A DNA stretch of 64,000 nucleotides from JAOTWJ01 sp036398175 (GTDB lineage Bacteria > Gemmatimonadota > Gemmatimonadetes > Gemmatimonadales > GWC2-71-9), in contig DASWHL010000056.1 in NCBI GenBank assembly GCA_036398175.1, positions 1-64,000 of the forward strand. The letters run 5' to 3'. This document shows, piece by piece, positions 15,547 through 25,059 of the stretch. Each line of letters begins with the position of its first letter. The first letter of the stretch is position 1. A program made the position numbers and the translations under genes. The notes under the pieces were generated by a model. That model saw nothing but the letters and a program-made list of their open reading frames with translations. It had not been told where the DNA came from and did no database searches.

Positions 15547-16623
15547 CTAGAACTTGAGGCCGGCCTTGTCCGCGAACGCGCGGAGCAGGCCTTCCTGCTC
15601 GGGCGTGAGCCGTTCCGGGATCGCGACCTGCACCTCGACCAGCTGGTCACCCCGTTTGCCATTATGCTCGATGCCCTGGCCCCGGATGCGGAACCGCCGG
15701 CCGGGCTGGGTGCCCGCCGGGATGCGAAGCACCACCCGTCGCCCTTCGACGGTCCGGACACGCACCCGGGTTCCGAATACCGCCTGGGCCAGGTTGATCG
15801 GCACCGTGCAGACGATGTCGAGCCCTTCCCGGCGCAAGAACTTGTCCGGCTCCACCGTGACCGTGACGTCAACGTCGCCCACCGTACCGTCCCGCCCGCG
15901 CTGCCCCTGGCCCCGCACGCGGAGACGGTGCCCCGACTCGATGCCCGCCGGGATCTCCACCATCAGGCGCCGGTCAATCCGCACATCGCCGCGCCCGCCG
16001 CAGCGGTCACACGGCGCGCTGGCCACGCGGCCGCGTGCGCGACAGGCCGGACACGGGCGCTTCACGGCAAACGCCCCCTGCCCGAAGGCGATCTCCCCGC
16101 GCCCCTGACACTCGGGACAGACCGAGATCGTCGCCCCGGGGGCCGCCCCCGAGCCGCCGCAGACCGGGCAGGCCTCCGAGACCGCCACCGCAACCGGTAC
16201 CCGTCCCCCAACCGCCGCGGCCCGGAACGGGACCGTGGCGGCGACCTCGATGGCCTCGGGGGCTTCGGCCCGGCGACCCTTCCCGAAGATCGTCGAGAAC
16301 AGATCACCGAGGCCCCCGAATCCCTCGAAGCCCTTCGTAAAATCGAAGTCCTCGGCCTGCGGGCGCGTGGGGCCACCGCCGCCGCTCCGCGGCGCAAAGG
16401 CCCCGAACCGGCGCATCATGTCGTACTGCTTCCGCTTCTCGGGGTCGCTCAGCACGGCGTGCGCCTCCGAGATCTGCTTGAAGCGCTCCGCCGCCGAGGG
16501 ATTGTTGGGATTGGCATCCGGATGGTGCTGTTTCGCGAGCCGGCGGTAGGCCTTCTTGATCTCCTCGGCCCCGGCCTTGTCGGTCACGCCCAGGACGCGG
16601 TAGTAGTCCGTGGTCTTGGCCAT
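15547..16623 (-). CDS. dnaJ: Chaperone protein DnaJ
   Basis: This 358-residue protein is the Hsp40 co-chaperone that delivers unfolded proteins to DnaK and stimulates its ATPase. The J-domain (residues 5-70) carries the HPD motif at 34-36. A Gly/Phe-rich linker spans about 70-115. Four zinc-binding CxxCxGxG-type repeats start at C152, C169, C191 and C205, the third being degenerate (CPACRARG). The C-terminal substrate domain completes a full-length type I DnaJ. It starts 1 bp after grpE, so the two are one operon. dnaK is not in this window. Confidence 0.95.
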   Translation of the reverse strand: MAKTTDYYRVLGVTDKAGAEEIKKAYRRLAKQHHPDANPNNPSAAERFKQISEAHAVLSDPEKRKQYDMMRRFGAFAPRSGGGGPTRPQAEDFDFTKGFEGFGGLGDLFSTIFGKGRRAEAPEAIEVAATVPFRAAAVGGRVPVAVAVSEACPVCGGSGAAPGATISVCPECQGRGEIAFGQGAFAVKRPCPACRARGRVASAPCDRCGGRGDVRIDRRLMVEIPAGIESGHRLRVRGQGQRGRDGTVGDVDVTVTVEPDKFLRREGLDIVCTVPINLAQAVFGTRVRVRTVEGRRVVLRIPAGTQPGRRFRIRGQGIEHNGKRGDQLVEVQVAIPERLTPEQEGLLRAFADKAGLKF

Positions 16624-16624
16624 G

Positions 16625-17227
16625 TCAGTCCGACGGTGCCGGCTCGCTGAAGATCCGCACCTGCACCCGCGCGGGCCGGAGCAGCGTACCGTTGAACCGA
16701 TAGCCCGCCTGGAACACCGCCGCCACCGTGTGGTCCTGGTCGGTCGAGGGTGCCGCGACGGTCGCGATGGCCTCGTGGACGGCCGGGTCGAAGGGCACGT
16801 CGGTGGTGGCGACCGCTTCGAGCCCAGCCGCCGACAGCTCCCGCAACACCTTCCGCTCCACCAGCTCGACGCCGGCGATCACGTCCGACGCGGCCGTGGC
16901 CGCCGGGTCCAGATGCGCCACGCGTCCCAGGTCGTCCAGGGCATCGAGCAACCGCCGGGCCAGGTCCGCCTGGGCCCGGGTGCGCAGCTCGTCCCGCTCC
17001 CGGGCCGCCCGCTTCCGGAAGTTTTCGTACTCGGCGGCCAGCCGGAGGTGACGGTCCTTCCACTCGGCCAGCTCCGCCTCGACCTCGGCGCACGCCGCCT
17101 GGACGTCCGCCGCGGCCGGGACGGCCTCGTCGCCGGGCAGCTCCGGTACTTCCAGATCGTCAGATGCGGGCGCACCGGTCCCGTCGGGCGTTTCCGTGCT
17201 CTCGGGGACGTCCTTGGCGTCGGTCAT
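16625..17227 (-). CDS. grpE: Nucleotide exchange factor GrpE
   Basis: This protein of about 200 residues releases ADP from DnaK. An acidic, disordered N-terminus (about residues 1-45) leads into the long helix (about 48-100, with the family motif YENFRKR) and the beta domain (about 145-200). The Met at 17227 is preferred, leaving 16 bp after cinA. An upstream ATG at 17263 would add 12 basic residues and overlap cinA. The gene sits directly ahead of dnaJ. No CIRCE element was seen, so expression may follow the upstream housekeeping operon. Confidence 0.93.
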   Translation of the reverse strand: MTDAKDVPESTETPDGTGAPASDDLEVPELPGDEAVPAAADVQAACAEVEAELAEWKDRHLRLAAEYENFRKRAARERDELRTRAQADLARRLLDALDDLGRVAHLDPAATAASDVIAGVELVERKVLRELSAAGLEAVATTDVPFDPAVHEAIATVAAPSTDQDHTVAAVFQAGYRFNGTLLRPARVQVRIFSEPAPSD

Positions 17228-17243
17228 CGGTCGGTCTCTGCCC

Positions 17244-18539
17244 TTACGTCGGCGCATTCCCATGGGTTCCAGGTCTGGCCAATCTAACGTCCGGAGGCTC
17301 GCTCAGGGCGCGGCGCATCAGGTCCAGCGCGGCCTGCGCCGCACGCCCGCGCACCTCCGCGCGGTTCCCCGGGACGCCAATGCGGACGGCGCGTTGCGTG
17401 TCACGCCAGGCCGCGCAGAGCCACACGGTCCCCACCGGTTTCTCCGCCGTGCCACCCTCGGGCCCGGCCACCCCGGTAACCGCGATCACTGCCTCGGCCC
17501 CGAACCGCCGTTGCGCGCCGGCGGCCATGGCGCGCACGACCGCTTCGCTGACCGCGCCCTCGGACCGGATCGTGGGCTCCGGCACGTCCAGCTCGGCCAC
17601 CTTCACGGCGTTCTCGTACGCCACGATGCCGCCAACGAACACCGCGGATGCTCCGGGCACCGCCGTGAGCCGGGCGGCGACCAGGCCCCCCGTGCACGAC
17701 TCGGCCACGGCCAGATGCCCGCCCGCCGCGCGGACCCGGTCGAGGACGACGGCCGCGAGATCCACGCCCTCCTCGCCGTAGCACCACTCGCCCACGGCCG
17801 CCAGCAACCGGTCGCGGGCGCGGGCCAGCGCCGCCGACGCCTCCCCGGGGGGCAGCACCCACGTGGTGAGTCGGAGATCCACGCCATCGAAGGTCGGCAG
17901 ATACGCCAGCGTCGCCGGGGCCAGCGTGTCCTCGAGCGGGCCCACCAGGTCGGCCAGCCGGGACTCGGGGATGCCCGTGGTGCGTATCGTGAGCGACCGG
18001 GTGACGCGGGCCTCCGGGGAGCGCGCCGCCAGCCGTGGCACGAGCTCGTCGTCGGTCAGACCCTGCAGTTCGTGCGGGACGCCGGGCAGCATGACCACGA
18101 CGCCCGGCGGCCCCTCGAGCCACAGGCCCGGCGCCGAGCCACGCGGGTTGGGCAGGACGGTCGCCCCGGCCGGGTACAGCGCCTGCGTCCGGTTCGCCTC
18201 CGGCATCTCGCCGGGACGCCCGAGGCGGCGCCAGCGCGCCTGGAGCCGGTCGAGGTAGGCCGCATCCACGAGCAGTGGAACGCCGTAGAGGTCTGCGACG
18301 GCCTGTCGGGTGCGGTCGTCGCGGGTGGGGCCCAGGCCGCCGCTCGTGACGACGAAGCCGGTTCGCGCGAGGGCGTCGGCGACGGCGCCGCGGATGGCTT
18401 CGGGGGTGTCGGGCACGGAGGTCCTGCGCGCGACCCGGACGCCCACGGCGGCCAGGGCGCGGGCGAGGTAGGCGGCGTTCGTGTCGATCGTGTGACCGAG
18501 CAGCAGCTCGGTCCCGATCGTCACGATTTCAAGGTCCAT
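17244..18539 (-). CDS. cinA: CinA-like protein, nicotinamide-nucleotide amidase
   Basis: This 431-residue protein has an N-terminal MoaB/MoeA-like domain (residues 1-170; GTELLLGHTIDTNA and TSGGLGPTRDD) acting in the family as an ADP-ribose pyrophosphatase. A C-terminal PncC domain (about 265-415; AESCTGGL, VTGVAGPEGG) deamidates nicotinamide mononucleotide for NAD recycling. Full-length two-domain CinA is typically about 410-430 residues, as here. It overlaps the phosphatidyltransferase gene by 11 bp. The competence-induced name is historical; no competence genes are nearby. Confidence 0.93.
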   Translation of the reverse strand: MDLEIVTIGTELLLGHTIDTNAAYLARALAAVGVRVARRTSVPDTPEAIRGAVADALARTGFVVTSGGLGPTRDDRTRQAVADLYGVPLLVDAAYLDRLQARWRRLGRPGEMPEANRTQALYPAGATVLPNPRGSAPGLWLEGPPGVVVMLPGVPHELQGLTDDELVPRLAARSPEARVTRSLTIRTTGIPESRLADLVGPLEDTLAPATLAYLPTFDGVDLRLTTWVLPPGEASAALARARDRLLAAVGEWCYGEEGVDLAAVVLDRVRAAGGHLAVAESCTGGLVAARLTAVPGASAVFVGGIVAYENAVKVAELDVPEPTIRSEGAVSEAVVRAMAAGAQRRFGAEAVIAVTGVAGPEGGTAEKPVGTVWLCAAWRDTQRAVRIGVPGNRAEVRGRAAQAALDLMRRALSEPPDVRLARPGTHGNAPT

Positions 18540-19191
18540 TACCCGATTGCGGCGCCGGTCCCTGGCGGAAGAGGCCTCGGTAGCGATAGAGGTAGAGCGC
18601 CAGCGAGAAGATCGTGAGGACGACGGCCACGGCCAGCGTGATGGCCACCACCCAGCCGTGGAGCCGGTCCCAGAGTTCGCCCAGACGCCCCCGGCGCCAC
18701 CCGTAGCTTGCCGCGAGGTCCCGCCAGCCGAACCACAGAATGGTCGCGCCGATGAACACGTCCTGGATGATCGTCTTGAGCTTGCCGGCGCCCGCCGCGG
18801 CGATCACCACGCCCCGCCGCTTGGCCCAGGCGCGGAGCACCGTCATGAGCACTTCGCGGCCCACGAGCAGCGCGAACACCCACAGGGGCAGGCTGCCCCA
18901 CCACGGGATCTCGTACTCCCGCATGCGGAAATTCGTGATCCAGTAGATCGGAATCAGGGTGGCCAGCAACAGCAGCTTGTCGGCGAGCGGATCGAGCAGC
19001 TTGCCAAGGTCGGTGATTTCCTGCCGCGACCGCGCCAGCTTGCCGTCGTAGATGTCCGACATGGCGGCCGCGAGGAACACGACGAACGCCACGAGCTTGG
19101 GCTGGTAACCCTGGATGAACGGCAGCAACGCGATCACCGGCGCGAGCAGGATCCGCGCCATCGTGAGGATGTTCGGGAGAGTCCAGACCAC
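18529..19191 (-). CDS. pgsA: CDP-alcohol phosphatidyltransferase (PgsA-like)
   Basis: This integral membrane enzyme of 220 residues transfers a phosphatidyl group from CDP-diacylglycerol, most likely to glycerol-3-phosphate, in phospholipid synthesis. The signature D-x2-DG-x2-AR-x8-G-x3-D-x3-D is complete within residues 46-75 (SDIYDGKLAR, then GKLLDPLADK). The chosen GTG start lies 8 bp after mglA, and an upstream extension would be Arg-rich and overlap mglA. It overlaps cinA by 11 bp; the pgsA-cinA pair is common in bacteria and supports the call. Confidence 0.88.
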   Translation of the reverse strand: MVWTLPNILTMARILLAPVIALLPFIQGYQPKLVAFVVFLAAAMSDIYDGKLARSRQEITDLGKLLDPLADKLLLLATLIPIYWITNFRMREYEIPWWGSLPLWVFALLVGREVLMTVLRAWAKRRGVVIAAAGAGKLKTIIQDVFIGATILWFGWRDLAASYGWRRGRLGELWDRLHGWVVAITLAVAVVLTIFSLALYLYRYRGLFRQGPAPQSGNGP

Positions 19192-19199
19192 GGCCCGTC

Positions 19200-19877
19200 T
19201 CAGCTCAGGGACTTGAGGACGAGCTTGGCCACCGCCTTGAGGGTATCGAACACCCCGTCGCCGCTCACGGCAACCGACTCGAAGTAGGGCGCCCGTTCGA
19301 TCCACGTGCCGTCGTCCATGCGGCTGACGAGCAGCTCCCCGGCGTGGTAGGGATCGGCGGCTTCGCGCTGCCGCGCCGGATCCTCGACGGGCCAGCCCGG
19401 ATTGAGCGCCGCCTGGAGGTCCTTGATGGGCGCCGCGTTGGGCAGATCGCGCTTGTTGTACTGCACGACGAACGGGATCCTGGTCAGGTCGTATCCGTAC
19501 TGCGTCATGTTGTCGTACAGGTTCTGCATGGATTCGATGTTCGCCTCCATGCGCTCGATCTGGCTGTCGGCGACGAACACGATCCCGTCCACGCCCTTGA
19601 GGATCAGCTTCCGCGAGGCGTTGTAGTACACCTGGCCCGGCACGGTGTAGAGGTGGAACCGCGTCTTGAAGCCGCGCACCGTTCCGAGGTCCACCGGAAG
19701 AAAATCGAAGAACAGCGTCCGCTCGGTCTCCGTCGCGAGCGACACCATCTTGCCGCGCATGTCCGGCGAGACCTTGCCGTAGACGTGCTCGAGATTCGTC
19801 GTCTTTCCGCCGAGGCCCGGCCCGTAATAGACGAGCTTGCAGTTGATCTCGCGCGACGCGTAGTTGATCATGGACAT
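19200..19877 (-). CDS. mglA: Small Ras-like GTPase MglA
   Basis: This 225-residue protein is a polarity-controlling GTPase. It has the P-loop GPGLGGKTT (residues 19-27), the switch region in which PVDLGTVRGFKTRFHLYTVPG carries the effector face, and the guanine motif NKRD. In gliding bacteria, MglA positions motility or polarity machinery and is turned off by MglB. The cognate mglB gene lies 15 bp upstream on the same strand. No motility genes are found in this window, so its downstream output here is unknown. Confidence 0.93.
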   Translation of the reverse strand: MSMINYASREINCKLVYYGPGLGGKTTNLEHVYGKVSPDMRGKMVSLATETERTLFFDFLPVDLGTVRGFKTRFHLYTVPGQVYYNASRKLILKGVDGIVFVADSQIERMEANIESMQNLYDNMTQYGYDLTRIPFVVQYNKRDLPNAAPIKDLQAALNPGWPVEDPARQREAADPYHAGELLVSRMDDGTWIERAPYFESVAVSGDGVFDTLKAVAKLVLKSLS

Positions 19878-19892
19878 GGCGCGAGTCCCCCG

Positions 19893-20381
19893 TCAGTCCC
19901 CGAACAGCTTGTCAATCTCATCATCCGCTCCCTCGAGCAGCGGCCGCGGAGCCTGCTGCCCGTCCGCGCTCCGCTGGAACATCTCCTCGAACACCCGGAC
20001 CAGGTCGCCGACGGTCTGCTTGACGCGCAACCGGACCAGCCCCACGGTGGTGCGCTGGTCGAACAGCACGACGAGGATGACCCGTCGCGCCACGTCGGCC
20101 AGGTACATGGACTCCTTCTCACCCTGGTGAAACAGCGACGCGAACTCCGGCTCGCCGATCATCTTGGCGAGCTGGTCGTTCGCGCTGAAGTCGGCGGCGG
20201 TGAGCGATGCGAAGGCCGTGGAATCGAACTGGAGCTGCTCGCCGGCGTTGGCGAGCAGTTGTCCGGTGCGATCCACGAGCAGCGCACACCGCGCGTTCGA
20301 CTCGCGCAGGAGGTCGTTCAGGTACTCCGTGATCCGGTGAAAGTCCCGCTCACCGAGCGACCAACTGCCGGCTCCGCTCAT
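19893..20381 (-). CDS. mglB: Roadblock/LC7 protein MglB
   Basis: This 162-residue protein has a Roadblock/LC7 fold (about residues 10-125) and an acidic C-terminal tail. MglB dimers activate GTP hydrolysis by MglA and set cell poles in Myxococcus and Thermus. Adjacent placement immediately ahead of mglA strongly supports this assignment. It lies 12 bp behind a small membrane protein gene that follows recR. Confidence 0.88.
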   Translation of the reverse strand: MSGAGSWSLGERDFHRITEYLNDLLRESNARCALLVDRTGQLLANAGEQLQFDSTAFASLTAADFSANDQLAKMIGEPEFASLFHQGEKESMYLADVARRVILVVLFDQRTTVGLVRLRVKQTVGDLVRVFEEMFQRSADGQQAPRPLLEGADDEIDKLFGD

Positions 20382-20393
20382 CGCCCCCCCGCG

Positions 20394-20663
20394 TCAGGCG
20401 AGTTTGGCTTCCATGCGCCGTACCAGGGCTTCGGCGCGCCGCCGCAGCATCGGTTGCCGCTCCCAGGCGATATAATCGCGCAGGAGCCGCACGGTTTCGA
20501 CGGTCGGATAGGCGCTCAGGTATCCGAGTGCCGACAGCCGCTTGAGCGGTCGCGGAGAAAACAGCGCCCGCCGATACCGGCTGATCGAGTGCTGGGCCAG
20601 CGCGATCCCGGCCGCCAGCCCGAGCACGCCCGCCAGCACCCCGACCTTCACTCCCGTCCTCAT
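20394..20663 (-). CDS. Small membrane-anchored basic protein
   Basis: This 89-residue protein has a hydrophobic N-terminal helix (about residues 6-23) and a very Arg-rich helical tail. I do not recognise a family; the tail could be a single HEAT-like repeat pair. Its ATG overlaps the recR stop codon by 4 bp, implying translational coupling. It sits between recR and mglB in a long operon. Its function is unknown. Confidence 0.72.
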   Translation of the reverse strand: MRTGVKVGVLAGVLGLAAGIALAQHSISRYRRALFSPRPLKRLSALGYLSAYPTVETVRLLRDYIAWERQPMLRRRAEALVRRMEAKLA

Positions 20664-21259
20664 CCCACCCCCATCTCGCGCCGGGCCGCCAGGGCGCGCG
20701 CGATCGTCACGCCATCCGCGTACTCCAACTCGCCTCCCATCGGCAGGCCGAGCGCGATGCGCGTCACCCGCACGCCGGGCGCCTCGAGCACGCCCCGCAG
20801 GTAGGTCGCCGTGACCTCGCCTTCCATGGACGGATTGGTCGCGAGGATCACCTCGCGCACCGCCGTGCCGTCCCCGAGCCGCGCCTGGAGGGCCGCAATC
20901 CGCAGATCGTCGGGCCCGACCCCATCGAGCGGCGACAGCCGCCCGCCCAACACGTGGTAGCGTCCGCGGAACTCGCCGCTCCGCTCGATCGCCCCGATAT
21001 CCGAGGCCTCCTCCACCACGCAGATCAGCCCGCCGTCCCGACGCTCGTCCGTGCAGATGGCGCACGGGTCGGCCTCGCCCAGGTTGCCGCACACGGTGCA
21101 GGCCCGCACGCGCTCGACGACCGTCTCGATCGTCCGCGCCAGCCGGGTCACCACCGCCGTCGGCTGCTTCAGCAGGTGATACGTCAGGCGGGTGGCGGTC
21201 TTACGGCCGATGCCCGGCAGCTTCGCGAGCTCCGCGGTCAGCTCCTCGATGGCCGACAC
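20660..21259 (-). CDS. recR: Recombination protein RecR
   Basis: This 199-residue protein acts with RecF and RecO to load RecA at gaps. A helix-hairpin-helix region (residues 10-30, LPGIGRKTA) is followed by a C4 zinc finger (CTVC...CAIC, about 54-69) and a Toprim domain (about 78-175). Length and order match the family exactly. It lies 4 bp after ybaB, and dnaX-ybaB-recR is a classic bacterial gene order. Confidence 0.96.
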   Translation of the reverse strand: MSAIEELTAELAKLPGIGRKTATRLTYHLLKQPTAVVTRLARTIETVVERVRACTVCGNLGEADPCAICTDERRDGGLICVVEEASDIGAIERSGEFRGRYHVLGGRLSPLDGVGPDDLRIAALQARLGDGTAVREVILATNPSMEGEVTATYLRGVLEAPGVRVTRIALGLPMGGELEYADGVTIARALAARREMGVG

Positions 21260-21263
21260 GGCG

Positions 21264-21581
21264 CTAGAGCGGCAGCTGGAACGGCAGCGGCAGTCCTCCC
21301 GTGACCTTCCGCAGCTCCTCGCGGTACAGCTCCTCGGCCTTCCGTTGCGCGTCCGCCACCGCCGCCAGCACGAGGTCCTCCAGCATCTCCACGTCCCCGT
21401 CCTTCATGACCCCGGGATCAATCTGGATGCGCCGCACGCGCCCCCGGCCGTCCGCCGTGACCGTCACCATGCCGCCGCCGGCGGACCCGGTGACGTGCCG
21501 CTGGAGCAGCTCGGTCTGCATCTCCGAGAGCCGCCCCTGCATCTGCTGGCCGAGTTGCAGCAACTGCGAAAAATCTGCCAT
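21264..21581 (-). CDS. ybaB: YbaB/EbfC family nucleoid-associated protein
   Basis: This 105-residue DNA-binding protein is of the family found beside recR. It has the helical N-terminus rich in Gln and Leu, the central strand region GGGMVTVTADG and a C-terminal helix. It probably binds DNA as a tweezer-shaped dimer and may aid recombination or nucleoid structure. It lies 60 bp downstream of dnaX, a spacer with a direct repeat of AGCTTGC but no clear terminator. Confidence 0.93.
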   Translation of the reverse strand: MADFSQLLQLGQQMQGRLSEMQTELLQRHVTGSAGGGMVTVTADGRGRVRRIQIDPGVMKDGDVEMLEDLVLAAVADAQRKAEELYREELRKVTGGLPLPFQLPL

Positions 21582-21641
21582 GGTTCCAGTGTGCGCCCTT
21601 TAAGGAAAAGCAAGCTACCGTGCGCCAGAGGGGCTCGCAAG

Positions 21642-23339
21642 CTAATCGAGCAGCTCCAGATCCAGGGCATCCGCCATGGCGTCAAGCGCTTGGTCCTTCG
21701 CACGATACGCCTTCAGGCGCTCGCCGCGGTCCGTCTGGGCATCGCGCCGCCGGCCCTCGGCGGCAGGGGGGGGTGCTTCCCGGCCGGCGCCGACCGGCCG
21801 GTAGGCCACCCGCAACCGCGCGCCGAACACGGCCTGGAGGCCCGCTTCCACCTCCGCGCGACTCCGCTCGAGGCCTTCGAGGTGGACGTCCGAGTCGGAC
21901 ACCCCCAAGGTCACCGTCGTCCCTTCGACGCCGGCCGGGGCCGCGTGCTCGAGCGCCGCCGCCACGAGGGGGCGGCGGCCGCGGATGGCCTCCACCACCT
22001 CGGGCCAGCGCGCGCGCAGCGCGGTCGCATCGGGCGGCGGGCCGGCGGGTCCCGGCTCGACGGCGGGGGGGCGGGGCGGGGCCACCGGTCGGGGACTCGC
22101 CACATCGCGCATCGCCTCGCCCCGCCGCGCCCGCGTAGCACGCCCCGCCTGGGGGGCTCCGTCAGCCGGGCCGGCCCCGGCCGGGGCGGGCGCGTCCCCG
22201 CGTGGTCCGAGGGCCGCGAGCACCTCCCCGAGATCCACCGTCCGGTCCAGCAGCGTGAAGCGGAGCAGCAGGCTCTCCACGTGGAGCCGGGCGTTGGCGC
22301 TGCGGCGGATGCCCGTCTCGGCTTCCTGGAGCAGGTGGAGCATCCGCAGCACGTCGCCCACGGCCACGCGGCCGGCACAGGCGTCCACCGTGGCCCGGAG
22401 CGCGTCGGTCACGCCTTCGGGTTCCCCCCCCAGCAGGCGCACCATCAGCGCCCGGAGCACGTCCCCGAGTCCGTTCACGAACTCGCCGAGGTCGGCGCCG
22501 GCCTCCATCAGGCGCGCCACGAAGGGGAACACCGCCTCGGGGCGCCGGTCGGCGACGAGCGTCAGCACTTCGGCGTACGTCTCGTCCGCGATCAGCCCCA
22601 GCGCCTCCCGCACGCGCGCGGCCGACACCGTGCCGTCGCCGAAGGCCACCGCCTGGTCGAGCAGCGAGAGCGCATCCCGCATCCCGCCGGCCGCGACCCG
22701 CGCAATGAGCTGGAGCGCGTCGTCGTCCGCGGTCAGCCGTTCCTCCGTGGCGACGTGGCGGAGGTGCTCCACGATGACCCCGGGGCCCATCCGCCGGAAG
22801 TCGAACCGCTGCACGCGCGAGAGCACCGGGGCCGCGGTGTTGGCGATCTTCTGGGGCTCGGTGGTGGCGAAGACGAACACGACCCGCGGGGGCGGCTCCT
22901 CGAGCACCTTCAGGAGCGCGTTCCACGCCTCGCGCGTGAGCATGTGGGCTTCGTCTATGATGTAGACCTTGTAGCGGTCCGGGCCGCTGGCGGCATACAT
23001 CGCGCGCTCGCGGAGGTCGCGGGCGTCGTCCACGCCGCGGTTGCTCGCCGCGTCAATCTCGACGACGTCGAGGTTGGCCGATCCGGCCCAGATGCGGCGG
23101 CAGGAATCGCAGGTGCCGCACGGCTCCCCGTCGGGGGCGCGACGCTCGCAGTTGAGCGCCATGGCCAGCACCCGCGCCGCGGTGGTCTTCCCCACGCCGC
23201 GGGGGCCCGTGAGGAGATAGGCATGGCCGACCCGCTGCTTGGCCACCGCACCCCGCAGGCCGGCCGCGACGTGTTCCTGCGCAACGAGGTCGGCAAACCG
23301 CGTCGGTCGGTACTTGCGGGCAAGGGCGGTGTGAGTCAT
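21642..23339 (-). CDS. dnaX: DNA polymerase III subunit gamma/tau
   Basis: This 565-residue clamp-loader ATPase has Walker A GPRGVGKTT (residues 45-53), a four-Cys zinc module (CGTCDSC region, about 64-82), the DEAH box within YIIDEAHML and the SRC-type LSRVQRF arginine-finger region. Domain III follows to about residue 370, then a Pro/Ala-rich linker and a C-terminal tau-like region. It starts 15 bp after the SRP RNA gene, with only the U-run between, and shows no ribosome site. Initiation may therefore be leaderless or coupled to processing of the upstream RNA. Confidence 0.96.
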   Translation of the reverse strand: MTHTALARKYRPTRFADLVAQEHVAAGLRGAVAKQRVGHAYLLTGPRGVGKTTAARVLAMALNCERRAPDGEPCGTCDSCRRIWAGSANLDVVEIDAASNRGVDDARDLRERAMYAASGPDRYKVYIIDEAHMLTREAWNALLKVLEEPPPRVVFVFATTEPQKIANTAAPVLSRVQRFDFRRMGPGVIVEHLRHVATEERLTADDDALQLIARVAAGGMRDALSLLDQAVAFGDGTVSAARVREALGLIADETYAEVLTLVADRRPEAVFPFVARLMEAGADLGEFVNGLGDVLRALMVRLLGGEPEGVTDALRATVDACAGRVAVGDVLRMLHLLQEAETGIRRSANARLHVESLLLRFTLLDRTVDLGEVLAALGPRGDAPAPAGAGPADGAPQAGRATRARRGEAMRDVASPRPVAPPRPPAVEPGPAGPPPDATALRARWPEVVEAIRGRRPLVAAALEHAAPAGVEGTTVTLGVSDSDVHLEGLERSRAEVEAGLQAVFGARLRVAYRPVGAGREAPPPAAEGRRRDAQTDRGERLKAYRAKDQALDAMADALDLELLD

Positions 23340-23349
23340 GGCGGGTCGG

Positions 23350-23455
23350 AAAAAGTGCCCCAGGCACCCCGAAGCGACGTCTGCCTTCGCTTAGCGCTGC
23401 TACCTTCACGGTCCTGACGCGGTTCGCGCGCCGACGCCCTCCGGACCTGGGGCAC
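23350..23455 (-). ncRNA. ffs: Small signal recognition particle RNA (4.5S type) with terminator
   Basis: The minus strand encodes a 101-nt RNA (23455 to 23355). Its first ten bases, GTGCCCCAGG, pair perfectly with its last ten. The apical region carries the SRP domain IV signature GCGTCAGGACC, a loop, then GGTAGCAGC (around 23394-23422), which forms the Ffh-binding asymmetric loop. The apical loop reads GTGAA, one base longer than the usual GNRA tetraloop. Five U residues (23350-23354) follow the closing helix, so the RNA end doubles as an intrinsic terminator. Placement immediately upstream of dnaX matches many bacterial genomes. Confidence 0.93.
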
Positions 23456-23504
23456 GGGGAAGTTAGCGGGGGAGGGGCCTGGGGACCACCCGGGGGCCGG
23501 AAGG

Positions 23505-23610
23505 ACGTGAAACGTGATACGTGATACGTGAAACGAACCTGACAGGCTCGGCAGTTCCATTTACGTTTCACGTTTCACGTTTCACGTCGTTTCACGTTTC
23601 ACGCTTCACG
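23505..23610. repeat. Opposed heptamer tandem arrays (locus 4)
   Basis: Four 7-mers ACGTGAA/ACGTGAT (23505-23532) face five or more 7-mers ACGTTTC/ACGCTTC (23563-23610), separated by about 30 bp. The second array contains one 10-bp irregular unit at 23584-23593. The arrays are reverse complements in most positions and could form a long hairpin. The right array ends directly at the trkH stop codon. The whole 155-bp gap between SRP RNA and trkH holds nothing else evident. Confidence 0.85.

Positions 23611-25055
<1,445 letters not shown>

Positions 25056-25059
<4 letters not shown>

Noticed and set aside
23563..23610. Resemblance to a chromosome-partitioning parS site because of TTTCACG units
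   Set aside because: parS needs a TTTCACGTGAAA centre; here units are in tandem and not palindromic.
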